DNA from: Lumnitzera littorea
Taxonomy: Eukaryota; Streptophyta; Magnoliopsida; Myrtales; Combretaceae
Direction: 5' to 3'
DNA: 64,000 nt
Assembly (NCBI GenBank): GCA_024138015.1
Contig: JAMXBB010000004.1
Coordinates: 5,910,409-5,974,408 of the forward strand
The notes beneath the pieces are model-generated. The model was not told where the DNA came from and did not search any database. It worked only from the letters and a program-made list of their open reading frames with translations. The translations under genes were made by a program, and so were the position numbers. Within the stretch, counting starts at the first letter, position 1. Each line of letters begins with the position of its first letter. Shown here in pieces: positions 12,613-24,866 of this stretch.

Positions 12613-13449
12613 AATGCGCTTTCAAGGTCGAACATATGGAGAAACACCACAACGAAGCAGATAAAAAATAAACAGGGAAAAAGCTAGCAAACTCTGAGCA
12701 GCTACCGAATAGATATAACATACTACTCGATCCTACTCGGCCTACAATCCACTAGATATGACACACTAGTTCAATCTGAAGGGTCATTTGCTACTACTCT
12801 TTGCTAAAGGGAATAGATAAGAGTTAAAAGATAACGAAAACAATACGGTTACTAAATGTGAATAATTCTATATTGAGTCGTTGATTCATGCATATAAGAA
12901 AGTGGGGGCTTATATAGCCATCTACTAGGGTTACTTTATATGAATGAAAAGATAAAAGAGTATTCTATAACTAGGTTACACAAAACATACTAAAAAGGGT
13001 AAAAGAGATAAAGGATATTCAGTGCGAAAAAGTAAAGAATCCTTTTAGAAAGATCATGCCAAAAGATACGTGTCACATAGTGGATGGGAGTTAGGACTAT
13101 GATACAAAGTAGGCAAAATAGAAATTGCTGGTAGTCAAAGGCCAGCTTAATTTGGACCAGGTCGAGGACTAATTAGTTTTTCTTAAAAGAAGTCAGCTCG
13201 ATTTAGAGTTAGATGCTTGTGGTCGGACGAGAGCTCACTTCGGCTATTCTTGGGCTGTCTTATGGGATGAAGCATTACTGTCGAACAGGGGTAAATTTAA
13301 CACAAGGATCTAATAGTTAGGTTAACAAGAGACCAGCTTGGGGTAGGAATCCCCGTCTTGGCTATGTCTTAAAGATAGTATCCTTTGAGCGAGTCCTTTA
13401 AGTCCTCTAGCTTGGCTATGCGTGATCGGTCCAGGGGGTTGATTCTTAT
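12613..13449 (-). repeat. G 5' LTR
   Basis: It is the continuous copy of the G LTR. It shows where element S was inserted in the other copy, between the equivalents of 12,718 and 12,724. The short open frame that starts at 13,385 straddles the LTR edge and is not a gene. Confidence 0.85.
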
Positions 13450-14089
13450 AAGTCTGGTATCAAGGACTCTAGACTTTGTCATAAAGGACTCTAAATACAA
13501 AAAATTTATATGCTTTTATATTTGCTTATGTATGCAAAGATCATGGTATAGCAAAGTCATAAGTACCCCTCTATTGGTTACTTGCCTAAATCTAAGACAA
13601 TAAATTGTTTTATGCTTTTTTCACATTATACGCATGTATATGATCTGCTTAGCTTTTATGTGTGCTTGTGCATCGCATACTGGATTTCGACTCATTCTTT
13701 TATTTATACAACTGTAGGTTGAATTAATAAGCTGGCTATTTGTGAAGTTTTTGGGCTATTACTATTAAGTGGGAGAAAAGGTAGGTGTCACTATTTTATA
13801 ATGAGAATTCTGTTGATATGTGAAGTTATAGGAATTGGACATAGGAAGAGTTATTAATAAGTGTTGTTATCAAGGCTAGAAATCTGGTAATTGAATATTG
13901 GTGGTAGTTGGAATGACTTTATCGTGAGTCATTTAGTTTGTAAGAAAAATGGAGATGTATTATTAGTGTACTATTAGCAGGTGTTACATATAATTTGGAG
14001 AATGTAATTGAGGTTTGAAAGCCTTAACGTGTCGTTAGAAACTATAGATACGTTACGGCTTGTCAAGCTTTGGGTTTTAGGGTATTATA
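13450..14089 (+). repeat. T 5' LTR, second part
   Basis: It aligns with 17,520-18,122 of the 3' LTR and ends GGGTTTTAGGGTATTATA, next to the primer-binding site. Together with 2103-3813 it makes an LTR of about 2.35 kb. The 3' copy is shorter (2.06 kb) because of small deletions around 17,520. Confidence 0.85.
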
Positions 14090-14096
14090 GCTTTAG

Positions 14097-14108
14097 TAGT
14101 ATTAGAGC
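14097..14108 (+). other. T primer-binding site
   Basis: TAGTATTAGAGC differs from the tRNA-Met type site TGGTATCAGAGC by two transitions. It lies 7 bases after the LTR end. A possible Gag start (ATGGATGCTAGAATAGC) follows at about 14,143 but stops after 13 codons. Confidence 0.75.
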
Positions 14109-14227
14109 TTAAGTTGTTTTATCTCTAGAGAGTTTAGGATAATGGATGCTAGAATAGCTAAATTAGTAGATCTTAATAAAACTTAAGTTGAAGGATCATG
14201 GAATAGCTTAGGTAGTGGATCATAAAA

Positions 14228-15841
14228 TGTAATATACCAAGAAAATGTTTTCCAAAAAGAACGGCATTTTGGACATTTCCAAAGTTTTTAAAACCTTACT
14301 TACCTTAAGTTGCCTCCTTCTCTTTAAAACCCTAGCTTATACCAATTAAGACTTAATCTGCACTCTAATGTGTAGAAAACTAAGCCTCTTATCTAAACCC
14401 TACCCCAAGAGGAAAGCCAAGGAAGATTAAGGTAAGAACCTTGAAACTTTAGCTTAAATAAATTCATGTCAAGCTTTCTAACCATCTAAATCTCCTTGTT
14501 TCTTATAGTTTATAGCTGGTTTCTAAAAGATTTAAGTGGGAATTGTTGAGTATCTTTAAGTGACTACTCATTTAGGTATATAAGGTGAGTATAATGGAAG
14601 CTCTTGAAGTTAAACTTGGTTTTCTTCTAGGTGTAGTGTTTGGGAGAAGTTGAACTTGGGATTTTACTAAGGATTCAATCTAAAATCATGTGCTATTCAG
14701 ATTGTAGGAGGTGCATTTCTTTATTTCCAGAGAACGCCAAGTGTTTGAATCATTTCCAAGTACTTTGAGTAATTATTCTTAATCTTGATTTGTTGGGTTG
14801 ATTTCGGTTTGGTGGAGTTTTAGTTAAAATCTTGTGAATGAATCCTTCGTATTTAATTGGAGTTAAGATTGGAAGTGTATGAGTTGTAAATAAGGATTTA
14901 GGTGTTTTGGTTATGGGTTTGAATGGGTTCTATTATGTAGAAATCTACAAAACAGAAGTAAGGTTTCTAGGCACATTGCTTTGTAGCATCCAAATGCTAA
15001 GCTACTATGAGTGGCTTTAACTTGACATCTAAACACTACACTCTGTAGCACTCGGATGCTTCACCCTATTTTAAGTTCTTTTATTTCTTAAGCATTATTC
15101 CAACCTTTAACCACCCGATTGAATCCTTGTTTAGCCTTTTTTCCTTGAAAAGATCTGATCTTTCTGCACTTTCAGCCTTTAGAAGCTTCGGATAATTAAA
15201 GACTAAGAGGGTTAAAGGGTTTCTTAACTTAAAATCTTATGATTTTGGTTTATTAAGAAAGTTAAGAAGGATTTATGCTTTTGATTAGGTTAATTGCTCA
15301 GGTTACTTCCTTTATCCTTACTGGAACTCTAATGTTAGTCTTGTCTCACCATTTAGGTACATAGTGTTTGATTACTTGCTTGTGCTTGTTAAGAATTAGT
15401 AAACAAACTAGATTAATCTATAATTAGCCTAATTAAACTTAGTTGCTGGTTGTACTTATCCCATTTGCTCTAGGGGCCCACAATAATAGATCCATAGAGG
15501 AACAACTATTGATCATATGCGAAGATTTCTTGATAGAGTTTCATGTGGGATGATGCAGTTGGAATACTAGGTTTTTAGACTATAGACTCGAACATAAGGG
15601 ACTTAAAGGAAAACATATATTTATATCTGCTTATATATGTACACAAAGATCAAGGTATGGTTTAATTATAAGTATCCCTTTGTTGGTTATTGGATTAAAT
15701 TAAAAATAATTAATTTACTATTTGCTTTTATGTTTGGTGTAACTTACATTATGTGCATGTGTGTGACTTGGTCGGCCATCTATATGTGTTTATGCATTAC
15801 ATATTGGGCTCTAGCTCATCCTTTTATTTTTACAATTGCAG
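14228..15841 (+). repeat. T-family LTR, inner truncated copy
   Basis: It begins TGTAATATACCAAG and follows the T LTR order (TCATTC-TTTTATTTTTACAATTGCAGG near its end) but is more diverged than the two outer LTRs are from each other. Its last ~370 bases are missing, and the sequence passes directly into the pol end of T at about 15,842. This suggests insertion of a related element into T followed by a deletion. Confidence 0.7.
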
Positions 15842-16067
15842 GTTAAGAGTCGACATATGAATGAAAAGAACCATAAGGTAGATATAATAACGGGGGTTGA
15901 AAGCTAAAAAACTCAAGAATAGTAGAGAGGCCTATTAAGGGTGTGATTATTGAAGAGTAGATCTTTTAGAGATGGATTATATATATATAAAGGAGCAAGC
16001 TCAAGGTTAGAGTCATTTCAAGAATTGGGTGACTTTTGAAGATGAAAGTTTTTTGAGGGGGGAAGGA
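15842..16067 (+). pseudogene. T pol 3' end and polypurine tract
   Basis: The last codons before the 3' LTR read NWVTFEDESFLRGEG. This resembles the C-terminal tail of Tekay-type chromovirus Pol, downstream of the integrase chromodomain. The preceding 150 bases contain stops, and no complete chromodomain can be read. The polypurine tract GAGGGGGGAAGGA (16,055-16,067), which primes plus-strand DNA, abuts the LTR. Everything between the gag start and this point, over 4 kb in a full element, is deleted. Confidence 0.7.
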
Positions 16068-18122
16068 TGCAAAACTCAAGAAAATTTGAAGAGAGAAGAT
16101 TTTAAAGATAAAGGTATTTTTGTAAATTTTAAAAGGCCTTAAACCCTCTCCATCTAAATCTTAGCCCTTCCCTCTAACCTTTTTTTTTTTCCCATAAACT
16201 TGTAACCACAAATTTTCTTAAAACCTTGATCTTTGCACTCCTTAAATCCTCTCATTCTCCTCTCTTCTCATTGCTCTCCCTAAACCTAGTTGAGCAAGGT
16301 TCTTAAACTCTCATTTCTAGCAAAATTAGGCGCTAGAGTAAGGAAAAGGTCAATTCAAGCCTTTAGACTCCTCTTTTAAGTTTACTTTAAGGAAAATCTT
16401 CCATTTCAATGATTTTTCTTAGCTTAACTATTAAAATCCAAATTTGTATGCTTGTATTTTCAATTTAAACACTTGAGTTCGTCTTACATTTGGTTTTCTA
16501 ACTCGTGTTCATCTATTGCAAGTACAATATTCTTCACTCTTCTTCTTGATCTTTAGCTTGAAGTTGGTTTTCTTAAATTTGTTGATGGTTTTGATGATTA
16601 AGTGGGTGCTTGAGTTGAAATTTTTAGTTTAGTTAGGTTAAAAATGTATTTTAGTGTTAGATTGAAAAGTATATGAGGTGTACTTAAGGTTAGGTTAAAG
16701 AAATGGAAGGAAAGGAGTTAGCTTATAATACTGTCAAAGGTGGAATTTTTACTTCATTAGGGGGCACGACCTATCACATGCTCGTGCCATAAACCACATC
16801 CCTACCTATGTCCAAATGGTCAAAAAGTGACACAACCAGTGAAATGGTCATGTCATTGACCGTATCTAATAGAAGGAAAGGACAATCCCTAATTTTAATC
16901 TAGATTTGCACCTATCTTTCTTTTGTAAAAGCTCCACCATTTACCTAGGATTCTCAAGTTCTCTAAATTAATTTAATTTTTTTAATTAGTTTTAAACATT
17001 TTTTACTTTCAAATGTTATTTTAACCAATTTTAATGAACTATCACTCTATCTTACAAATCTAATGCAATAATTAGTATCTTCAAAGTTATACTCCTAAAT
17101 TTCACTTACTTCTTTAGGCTTATGATTATTCTTCCAAATGTTTCCTTTAACTTATTCTTGATTAAAGTGTCGAACTTTACCCTCAACCTTAGGTACAATA
17201 CCCTTAAGAGTTAGGGTTGAGTTTAGAGGATTGTAATGGAATTTAAGTTCAAAGTTTTAAGTTAAGAGCATTAAATTGAATTAAATTGATGATGGATTAA
17301 GGAAGGCTTCTTATTTTAATTTTCATGTTCTTGATCTGGATTCCTAAATGAGTAGGTTTGGACTATGAAATTTGGATTCGAGACTTGTAGTTTGTTTACT
17401 TAGCTTTCCAAGTACGTGATGCTTGTCTATTGGATTTGCTTGTTAGGATAAAGTTAAATTAATATTGAACTAATCTGTGTCTAACTTAAAGTGTTGATTA
17501 TTGGTTGTTCTTATTAAGTTTATCCTAGGGCATAAAGGACTCTAAATACAAGAAACTTATATATTTATATATCTATTTATGTATGTATAAAATCATAGTA
17601 TAAAAGGGTCATGAGTGCCCTTTTGTTGCTTACAAACCTAAATCCAAGAAATAAATTGTTGTATGCCTTTTTAACATTACATGCATGTGTATTATCTACT
17701 TAGCATTCTTGTATGCTTGTGCATTTGACACTAGGTTTCAACTCATTCTTTCATTTATACAGTTGCAGGTTGAATTGATAAGTTGGTTATTAGCGGTATG
17801 TTAGGGTTGTTACCATAAGGTAGGAAGAGAGGCGAGTAGCACCAATTTATAATGAGAATGTTGATGATATGTGAAGTTATGGGAAATAGAAATAGGAAGA
17901 CTTGTTAATAAGTACTACCTTTGTAGTGGCTAATAATCTAGTAATTGATTATGTTGGTAGTTCAAATGACACAACTATGAGTCATTCAGTTTGTAAGAAA
18001 AATAGAGACATATTGTTGGTAAGTATTACATATAATTTGGAGAATGTAATTGAGGTTCTAGAGCCTTAACATATTGCTGGAAAGTGGGAACACGTTGTCG
18101 CTCTGCGTTTAGGAGCATTACA
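16068..18122 (+). repeat. T 3' LTR
   Basis: It starts TGCAAAACTCAAG and ends GGAGCATTACA, followed by TAATT. It serves as the reference for recognising the interrupted 5' copy. Similar 3' ends of this LTR family recur inverted at 33,540 and 46,854 and direct at 34,210. Confidence 0.85.
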
Positions 18123-18127
18123 TAATT
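18123..18127. repeat. target-site duplication of element T, right
   Basis: TAATT, identical to 2098-2102. Confidence 0.85.
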
Positions 18128-19615
18128 GGAATTTCGAATTTTAAGAAATCCCCAAATTTCCAAATATTTAGGATATTTAGGTCATTTCATAAAGGTAGTT
18201 TTTGTGTTTTGAGTTGATAAATGTTATAACATCATGGAAATAGATTTGGATCCTCTAGAATCACTTTTTTTATTTCTTAGGTTATCTAATTAAATTACTA
18301 TCCTCATGTAATTAACGGTTGAGATTAATATCATAAAAACATTACAAAATATCTCAAACATCTTGATAGTTCTAATCATTAATCTATAACTTTAGAGTTT
18401 CATTTCTTAACAAAACATATTCACATAGAAGGTGAGCTTTCTATTAAGAGGAAAGGGACAAATTTAGGTGTGGAATTTTGCTAAGCTACATTGAGGATTT
18501 GTTGGGCACAAAAATGATAAATTTAATTTAGATGCAAAAATCTTGCTAAGAAAGGGAGGTGTGGAAATAATGCAACTTATCATGATCAAATTAGGTAAAC
18601 TGTGAATAAAAATGTGATATAGTTATCCCATATGTATTTGAGCTCAACTCAACTCAATTAATATTACATACATATAAATATATGTCTATATATTGAATTG
18701 AATCAACTCATTCAAACATGATAATAAGCTAATTATTAATTTAGGTTACTCCTCTAAGGTTATAGTAATAAAACATCTTGAGATGCAGTACTAGGATCTT
18801 GAGAGACATTGTGAACTTGTTATACATTTTTTATAAGATGAATAGCATTACTATAAATATACCATATTTGAAAGGAAAATACTTTTGATGGCATTTTTGT
18901 AATCTAGAATTAATAATTTTTAAATATTTGAGCAATATTGTGAAAAGAAATTAGAACATCATTTTGTAAATGGGCCATTTTGGGAATAGGCCCTTAAGCT
19001 CAAATTAATCAATCTAATGAATAGGCTAAGGTCTAAAAGCCCAACTAACCTTCTGTCCTAAGCAAAGGTCCCAGCAGCTCGATTGTCTTCTATAAAGCCA
19101 ATGCCTAGTCAAGAAAGAGCTTTACCAACCTCCTATGAGTTGTTAGCACAGACTCCAACTTGATAAGGAAGAGAACTCCAAGTCCTTAAGGTCTTGGGCC
19201 TCCAAGCTCAAATTAACTAAGCTCAGCTCATGAAGTCTAACCATGTTGCACCAAAACAATTCAATAGAAGTGGCGAATTGACAACTATTTCCAACCCATT
19301 TATGCCAAATCCATAGTTCATCCCGAATCGTAACTAAGGCATGATACAATTTGCTAAAAATTGTTTGGCCTTATCATCTATTTATCAAGGATGAAACCTA
19401 TGGGTATTGCTTTCTCACTTTATACTTAGCTTACATTATGCTCCTTTTACTCTCCTTTATTCTATCTCCGAGACCCTACTAACAAGTATTAGAAATATAA
19501 GATTGGAGACACCTTATGAGGAAAGAAGAAGGGAGTTGTGGATGAGGTTTTAATGTTAGAAAGGAGAAGATGTCTTAATAGCCTTTGATAGAATTGAAAG
19601 ATTGTAAGGTGTGAT
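18128..19615. other. no gene recognised
   Basis: AT-rich sequence without recognisable coding. The minus-strand open frames at 19,143-19,349 and 19,489-19,671 lack any family features. If T is removed, this region was originally continuous with the sequence left of 2098. Confidence 0.5.
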
Positions 19616-20016
19616 AGTAGCCTTAGCAAGTGCAATGGCTTTTTACAAACTTTGAGTTTGAAGTGATCCATTTGTGAAAAATCAAAGTAATATTATCATA
19701 GTAGGTATTGTTGCTTGGTCGAACATCACCCCTAAGCATGTGGTAGTTATAATGCCTTTCTACAAATATCAAGATTAAAGAGATCTCATTTATAAAATCA
19801 AAGCAATTTAATCATAGTAACTTTGGTAGGTGTAATGCTTATTTACTGACTTTGAGATCAAAGTGATCTAATTGGGAAAAATTCAAGCAATCTTATCACA
19901 GTAACTGTTGTTGCTAAGTTAAAACATCACTTTTGTATATGTGATAACCGTAATGCCTTTTTGCAAGCGTCAATATTGAAACGATCACATTTGTAAAAGA
20001 TTAAAGCAATCTTATT
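19616..20016 (+). repeat. diverged tandem array, ~201-bp dimer
   Basis: Two rounds of a two-part unit are visible. Sub-unit A (near 19,616 and 19,817) and sub-unit B (near 19,740 and 19,940) share phrases such as GTAATGC/ATAATGCC and AAAGCAATCTTAT. The A-B order repeats with a period of about 201 bases. Copies have diverged by many substitutions. No coding function is seen. Confidence 0.6.
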
Positions 20017-21339
20017 AGAGAAATTATATTAGAAAAGACCAATATTTGGGGGTAAGTTAAAAAATATGATAAAAAATTTTTAATTAAAGGATCAATGTTT
20101 AGTAAAGTAATCTAAATGAGGGATTCTATCAAACTATTGCTTAAATTAGTCTAATGTGGCACTTATATGGCTTTTTAATTGCATGTAAAAAAGGAAAAAA
20201 ATATATAAAAACATACAATTAAAAAAATTAAATGATAATAAAAATCTGAAATGTATAAAAAAATTTGGAAAAAGGGAAAATATAGAAATTAAACTCAAAT
20301 AACATAATTACATTTATAAAATAATGTAACTAATAATGCAAAAATTTAAAAAAAAAAGCAAAAAAAAAAAAAGAACCAACTACCCTAAGACTAAAGGGTA
20401 GCTAGACCGACCACGAAAAGTTTAGTAGGTTGCAACCTACTTAAAAAAGTAGGTTATTTAGCCAACCAAGTGATGGTAGGTCGCTGTCCATTGCCTAAAA
20501 GGGCCGTGAGATATTAGTATGTAATTTATATTTATTTATAAAATAATAAAATTACCTATACTCTTGAAATTTGAAAATTGAAAGTTTTTCATAGTTTACT
20601 TATAAATTTATGTATACATTTATTTCTCTAATAAATTAATGTGCTTTTTGGAAAAAAAAAAAGTGAAAATAGTACATTTTAAGCTAGAAACTCAATTGGT
20701 TCCTATAAGAATTTGTTGGATCTACTGGGTCAATAAGATCAAACCAAGATCACTGTTAATGAAGGTTAAAGGATTAGCTCATACCTACTTTATGGATTGA
20801 TTAGGTTGAATCAAGTTGGACTAAGTGAATCAATTCAAGTTTTAAAACATTGGTATATATCTATAATGATCTTATTATTAAAGTAACCTAATTTCATATA
20901 TTGCTTGCAAATGATAATAAAAATTGCATTATTAAATTATGTTAATGTTTTTAGTAAAAGTAATCTAAGGTATGAAAAATTATCGTAATAATTTTGAATA
21001 ATAATATGGAAGATGTAAAAATGTTTCATTCGAGAATGTAGATGATGATCTATGGAAAAGTGGTACTTAAATGTATAGCTATGGTTTTCTATTATTTGAA
21101 ATTAAAATTTAATTTTTTGGATTTTTTACAATAATGCTAGTAATATAGTGTTATTGCTGGTCAAGGTTAATAGGTTACCTTCTCTCTCCCCTTTTCCATT
21201 TAATTAATTATTCATAAAAACTATTGACCTACTGTTTAGGTAACATGTAAGCTTATTTTAAGGAGATGGACAATGTACATTAAGGTTTACTAAATCAATG
21301 GTTACCATAGAGCATTTTTGAGTATATATATATATATAT
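20017..21339. other. no gene recognised; AT-rich
   Basis: Poly(A)-rich and AT-rich sequence, ending in a (TA)n run at 21,323-21,340 that abuts the pararetrovirus. Confidence 0.5.
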
Positions 21340-21916
21340 ACTACCTATGGTGATTTTTATTTAATGTTCTTATGTTTAATAGTATTTATGTCTTTATACA
21401 GACCCTACTAGTCTTGTCTCTACTGCTTATGGTGGCTTTCTTTTAATGTATTTATATTTAATGTTGAATGCTTTTAATATTTTTAATATTTAATATTGTA
21501 TGTACATAATATAGCTCTAAAGTATATAAGTTGGAAACCCAAGGGTGTAGAATATTGGTCCAAAGGAGGTTTAAATGTAACTCGTGCTTCTGGTAATACA
21601 ATGCCACGTACTTTATGAGTACAATTAACGTATGTTGTATGTGTTTCTATTTAATATTTAATCATTAATGTTTTAATATGTCTCAAATAGTAAAGGATAA
21701 TAATGGTAATAATCTAATAAAATTTTATGAATATTGAGAAGATGCTATAAAATTTTTATATTATATAGTTTGAGCTTACTCTCTTTTATAATAAAGGTTT
21801 TATTTGTGTGATATTTATTTTAGAAGAAATTAATTTTTTATATTAATTTTTTCATACTGCATCTTTCTGCTTCTATTCTTATATTAATCTTTCATCTATA
21901 TCTCTTTCTATCTTTT
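21340..21916 (+). repeat. pararetrovirus leader, left copy
   Basis: It aligns with 29,781-30,356 at high identity, from ACTACCTATGG to the TCTTTCTATC tract. By position it belongs to the leader of the viral pregenomic RNA, upstream of ORF1. It contains short ORFs and an internal imperfect duplication but no long coding frame. Confidence 0.85.
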
Positions 21917-21941
21917 AAGATAGATCTTCCTAGGTGTATCA

Positions 21942-21953
21942 TGGGATCAGAGC
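21942..21953 (+). other. pararetrovirus primer-binding site
   Basis: TGGGATCAGAGC matches the tRNA-Met complement TGGTATCAGAGC except for one base. It lies between the leader and ORF1, where first-strand synthesis starts in caulimovirids. The right-hand leader copy stops about 25 bases before its equivalent. Confidence 0.8.
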
Positions 21954-22227
21954 TAAGGAGAGAATACATAACTTGTTAAGTATATTTTTCATTTTCGTTT
22001 GAGATGATTTCCTTTGTAGAGATTTGTCTTACATTTGCCATTCACTTGAGACAATTTCTTTATAAAATCTCTTGTGTTGTGATGATTCCTACTGAGATTT
22101 AGCGTAAATCCCGCTGGAGTTAAGAATAACATATGAGTCATAAATTGGAGATCAGAACTAAGTTTTTTAAAATAATCTTGTGATTTGGATTTATAAGATT
22201 AAATAAATTTAGTCTCTTTTAAAAATA

Positions 22228-22925
22228 ATGAATCTACTTAGTAGAACTATGTCCTCTTCTAGCTTTGGTGCTATGGAGCAATCAGAAGAATCTATTTAAT
22301 AATAAAGAGGAGATTCATATGAAAGATTTTGATAAAGTAATAGATGATTGGAAGATTCTTAAAACATCTTATGATCAAATATATCAAATGGCTAAATGGA
22401 AAATATTTGGCAAAAATGATCATGTAATCTCCACGAAAGAAAAGGACATCCCCATTTCTGATGGCTTAACAACAATAAAACTTTTAAATAACGACTCAAT
22501 TAAAAAATATTCTAAAAAATGTAATTATATGCATATAGGCTTAGTTCAATATTTATGATCCTTAGAGATGCTAGGGAGTTTGATTACAAAAGATCAATTC
22601 ATGCTTTTATTAAGACTAGTCGTAATATTGGTCTAATACAATTTGAATATCATCCAAATGTTACCCTTGGTTTTAGAGATAAGACCATAATAAATTCCTT
22701 AATTCTTTAAATTAAAACCCATAATTATAGAATGATAAAGGTACTTTTCCAATGGTTATAATTTACAGAATATATTTTAAATTAATGAAAACTGCTTTTG
22801 CATCCAAAGCTTATAAAATTGATAAGAAAGGTCAAACCCTTTTGATTCAAATAGACCTAACCAAAATCAATGTTTCAATACTTAGAATGATCTAATGGTC
22901 TCAGGTTAATTTACCTGGATAAAGA
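22228..22925 (+). pseudogene. movement-protein-like region of ORF1
   Basis: This corresponds to the 30K-superfamily movement protein, which enlarges plasmodesmata so that virus can pass between cells. Seen pieces are MHIGLVQ near 22,530, NVTLGF near 22,660, IKTHNYRMI near 22,715 and IIYRIYFKLMKT near 22,780. They follow the order of caulimovirid movement proteins. The reading changes frame near 22,300, 22,550 and 22,740, and there are stops at about 22,708 and after 22,890. The first ATG at 22,228 opens a short frame that ends near 22,300, so the true original start is uncertain. Confidence 0.75.
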
Positions 22926-24287
22926 AAAGTAAAAAACCTACTTTCAAAACAACCAATTTATAATACTGAATCTTCCAATGTCATCTAACACCCTGAAGGC
23001 AAAGTAACCATCCAATTTGTTAGGAGATCTTTAAATTACCCTAGAAGACCCTTAGCAATAAGGTTAATATCATCTTCTTCTAGGAGATCGGTAGATCGAC
23101 CTCCTCTTATGATTCATCCTATGATTCATTCACCATTTAATGCCTAATCTAATGTTTAGGACAATCCTTTAATTTCTAGAATAATCAACAATAGGTTAGG
23201 TATAACTAGACTAGTTTACCAACTTAGCAATGAACCAGATTATGAGGAACCTTCAACATCCATGATAGGTGATTCAAAACTCAATGTAGTAGAAAAACCT
23301 TTTGAACCAAATAGGATTTTCCAAAATAATGAATTTAATTCACTAAAAGATGAAAAAATTAAAAAAAAAAGAAGGTATTTTGAAACTTTTAAAAATATTG
23401 CTAAACAAATAAAAGATGAATATTATAAATTTATGTATGAAAATGGTCTTCAAATATTTTTCTTTGAATGGTTTGAAGAATATTATTTAAAACCAAAAGA
23501 AATCAATGTTGTAAATGAATGTTTTAAATGGTAATTAAGTGATGGTCAGATAATATAATCTAATCATCCACTACTCAATAATGTTAAATTAATGCACAAT
23601 AATACTGAAATAAAAATTACACCTTTCAAAAATACAATTGAAAATGAAGGCTCAAGAATTGAAAAAAAAAAATAATAAACTAAAATAATTACACTAATCA
23701 ACACTTATACACAATAGGTAAACAATTAGATAGAATGGAAAACGTAATAAACAATGAAGTTAATAAGACTCATGAGAAATTTTCAATCAATAAAAATGCA
23801 CTATTATTTAAATCTTTTGAATGCCTAAAAATCTAACTAATGAATTTTTAAAAGCCTTAGATGATAAGGAAAGATTGATAAAAAATAAAATAGTTAAAGA
23901 AGAAACTTCATCTCCATTAAAACCAATTGATATTTTAAAAATGGATACATCAATTAACACTTCAAAATTAAAGGGTACTATCATAGATGATATACTTTAA
24001 AAAAAACTTAATATTCTTAATGAAACTGATAATGATTCTAATGATTTAGAAAAAGATTTAATGTCCAATATCTCTTTAAAAGATTTGAAAATTAATGAAT
24101 TTGAAAATGAAATTAATAAAATTAACTAGAAAGAACCTAAAAAATTATATTATTAGAGAGCAATACCTCTGGATATAATTTTTGAAGAAAAAATGATAAC
24201 TATCAAAATAGATATTTTGCAGTATCTACTTATAAATGAAACATAGATGGATTCTCAGAACAAAAAATTCTTAATGTTTTTAATTAA
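22926..24287 (+). pseudogene. movement/coat linker region of ORF1
   Basis: Low-complexity polyprotein sequence, rich in Asn, Lys, Glu and Ser. The one long open stretch, 23,262-23,534, ends in a segment with FFFEWFEEYYL and CFKW, a block found ahead of the coat domain in petuvirus/florendovirus-type polyproteins. Around it the frames are interrupted, for example by stops near 23,534, 23,671 and 24,000. Confidence 0.6.
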
Positions 24288-24866
24288 ATGATAATGTTTT
24301 CTAACACCAATAAGACTATTCTAAATGTTACTGATTATCAAGTAACATTACTCTTAATTTTTAGTTTTATTGGACAATTAAAAGGTTGTTGGGATAACTA
24401 TTTTACTGAAGAACAAAGAATCAATATTTTAACTTTATATAAAATTGATGAAAATATAATCAAAATTCTTGATGAAAATAATAAACCAATTCAAAATATA
24501 GTTAATACTTTAATATTCTCAATAAGCCAATACTTCATAAGGGATCTTTCTTACATTAGAGATAAAACTTTAGATCTTCTATCCAACATGAAATGTAAGT
24601 CCTTAAAAGAATTCAGTCAATATAAGGATATATTTTTCCAAAGAATGCTCCTTAGGAATGACTACAATCAACCTTTATGGAAAGAAAAGTTCTTGGCTAG
24701 TTTACTTAAGTTAATAGGAGAATAGGTTAGGAATAAAATTAGAGAGGAAAATAATAGCGAAATTCCTTATGATAATTTGTCATATGGAGAATTAGCATTA
24801 TATGTATATAAAATTAGAACTAATTTATGTACAATAATAAGACTTCAAAAACAATTAAAGAATGAA
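24288..24866 (+). pseudogene. coat-protein-like region of ORF1
   Basis: This is the best preserved capsid part. Features are FSFIGQLKGCWDNYFTEEQR, then NTLIFSISQYF, then KSLKEFSQYKDIFF and PLWKEKFLASL, the order of the caulimovirid coat domain. The frame is open from 24,288 to an in-frame TAG at 24,723 and then open again to 24,866. It would form the icosahedral capsid. The zinc knuckle that normally follows lies about 200 bases on, at 25,071. Confidence 0.8.

Larger units (their letters stand above)
3814..13449 (-). mobile_element. Ty3/gypsy element G inserted in the T LTR
   Basis: This is a minus-strand LTR retrotransposon. Its left (3') LTR is 3814-3918 plus 7048 to about 7790, and its right (5') LTR is about 12,613-13,449. 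The LTRs align over some 830 bases. Between them, reading leftward, lie primer-binding site, gag, protease, reverse transcriptase, RNase H and integrase, the Ty3/gypsy order. All coding parts are broken by stops and frameshifts. I could not find a convincing target duplication for G, probably because of decay at the edges. No chromodomain is visible after the integrase, so the exact lineage is open. Confidence 0.85.
2103..18122 (+). mobile_element. Ty3/gypsy element T with nested insertions
   Basis: This is a plus-strand LTR retrotransposon whose two LTRs (2103-14,089, interrupted, and 16,068-18,122) align along their whole length, with mainly transition differences. It has a primer-binding site at 14,097, a polypurine tract at 16,055 and flanking TAATT duplications, so both ends are original. 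The internal region is nearly gone. Only a short gag start and the last codons of pol remain, the latter ending in FEDESFLRGE, the ending typical of Tekay-type chromoviruses. A second, more diverged LTR of the same family (14,228-15,841) lies inside. The 5' LTR is split by element G. Confidence 0.85.
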
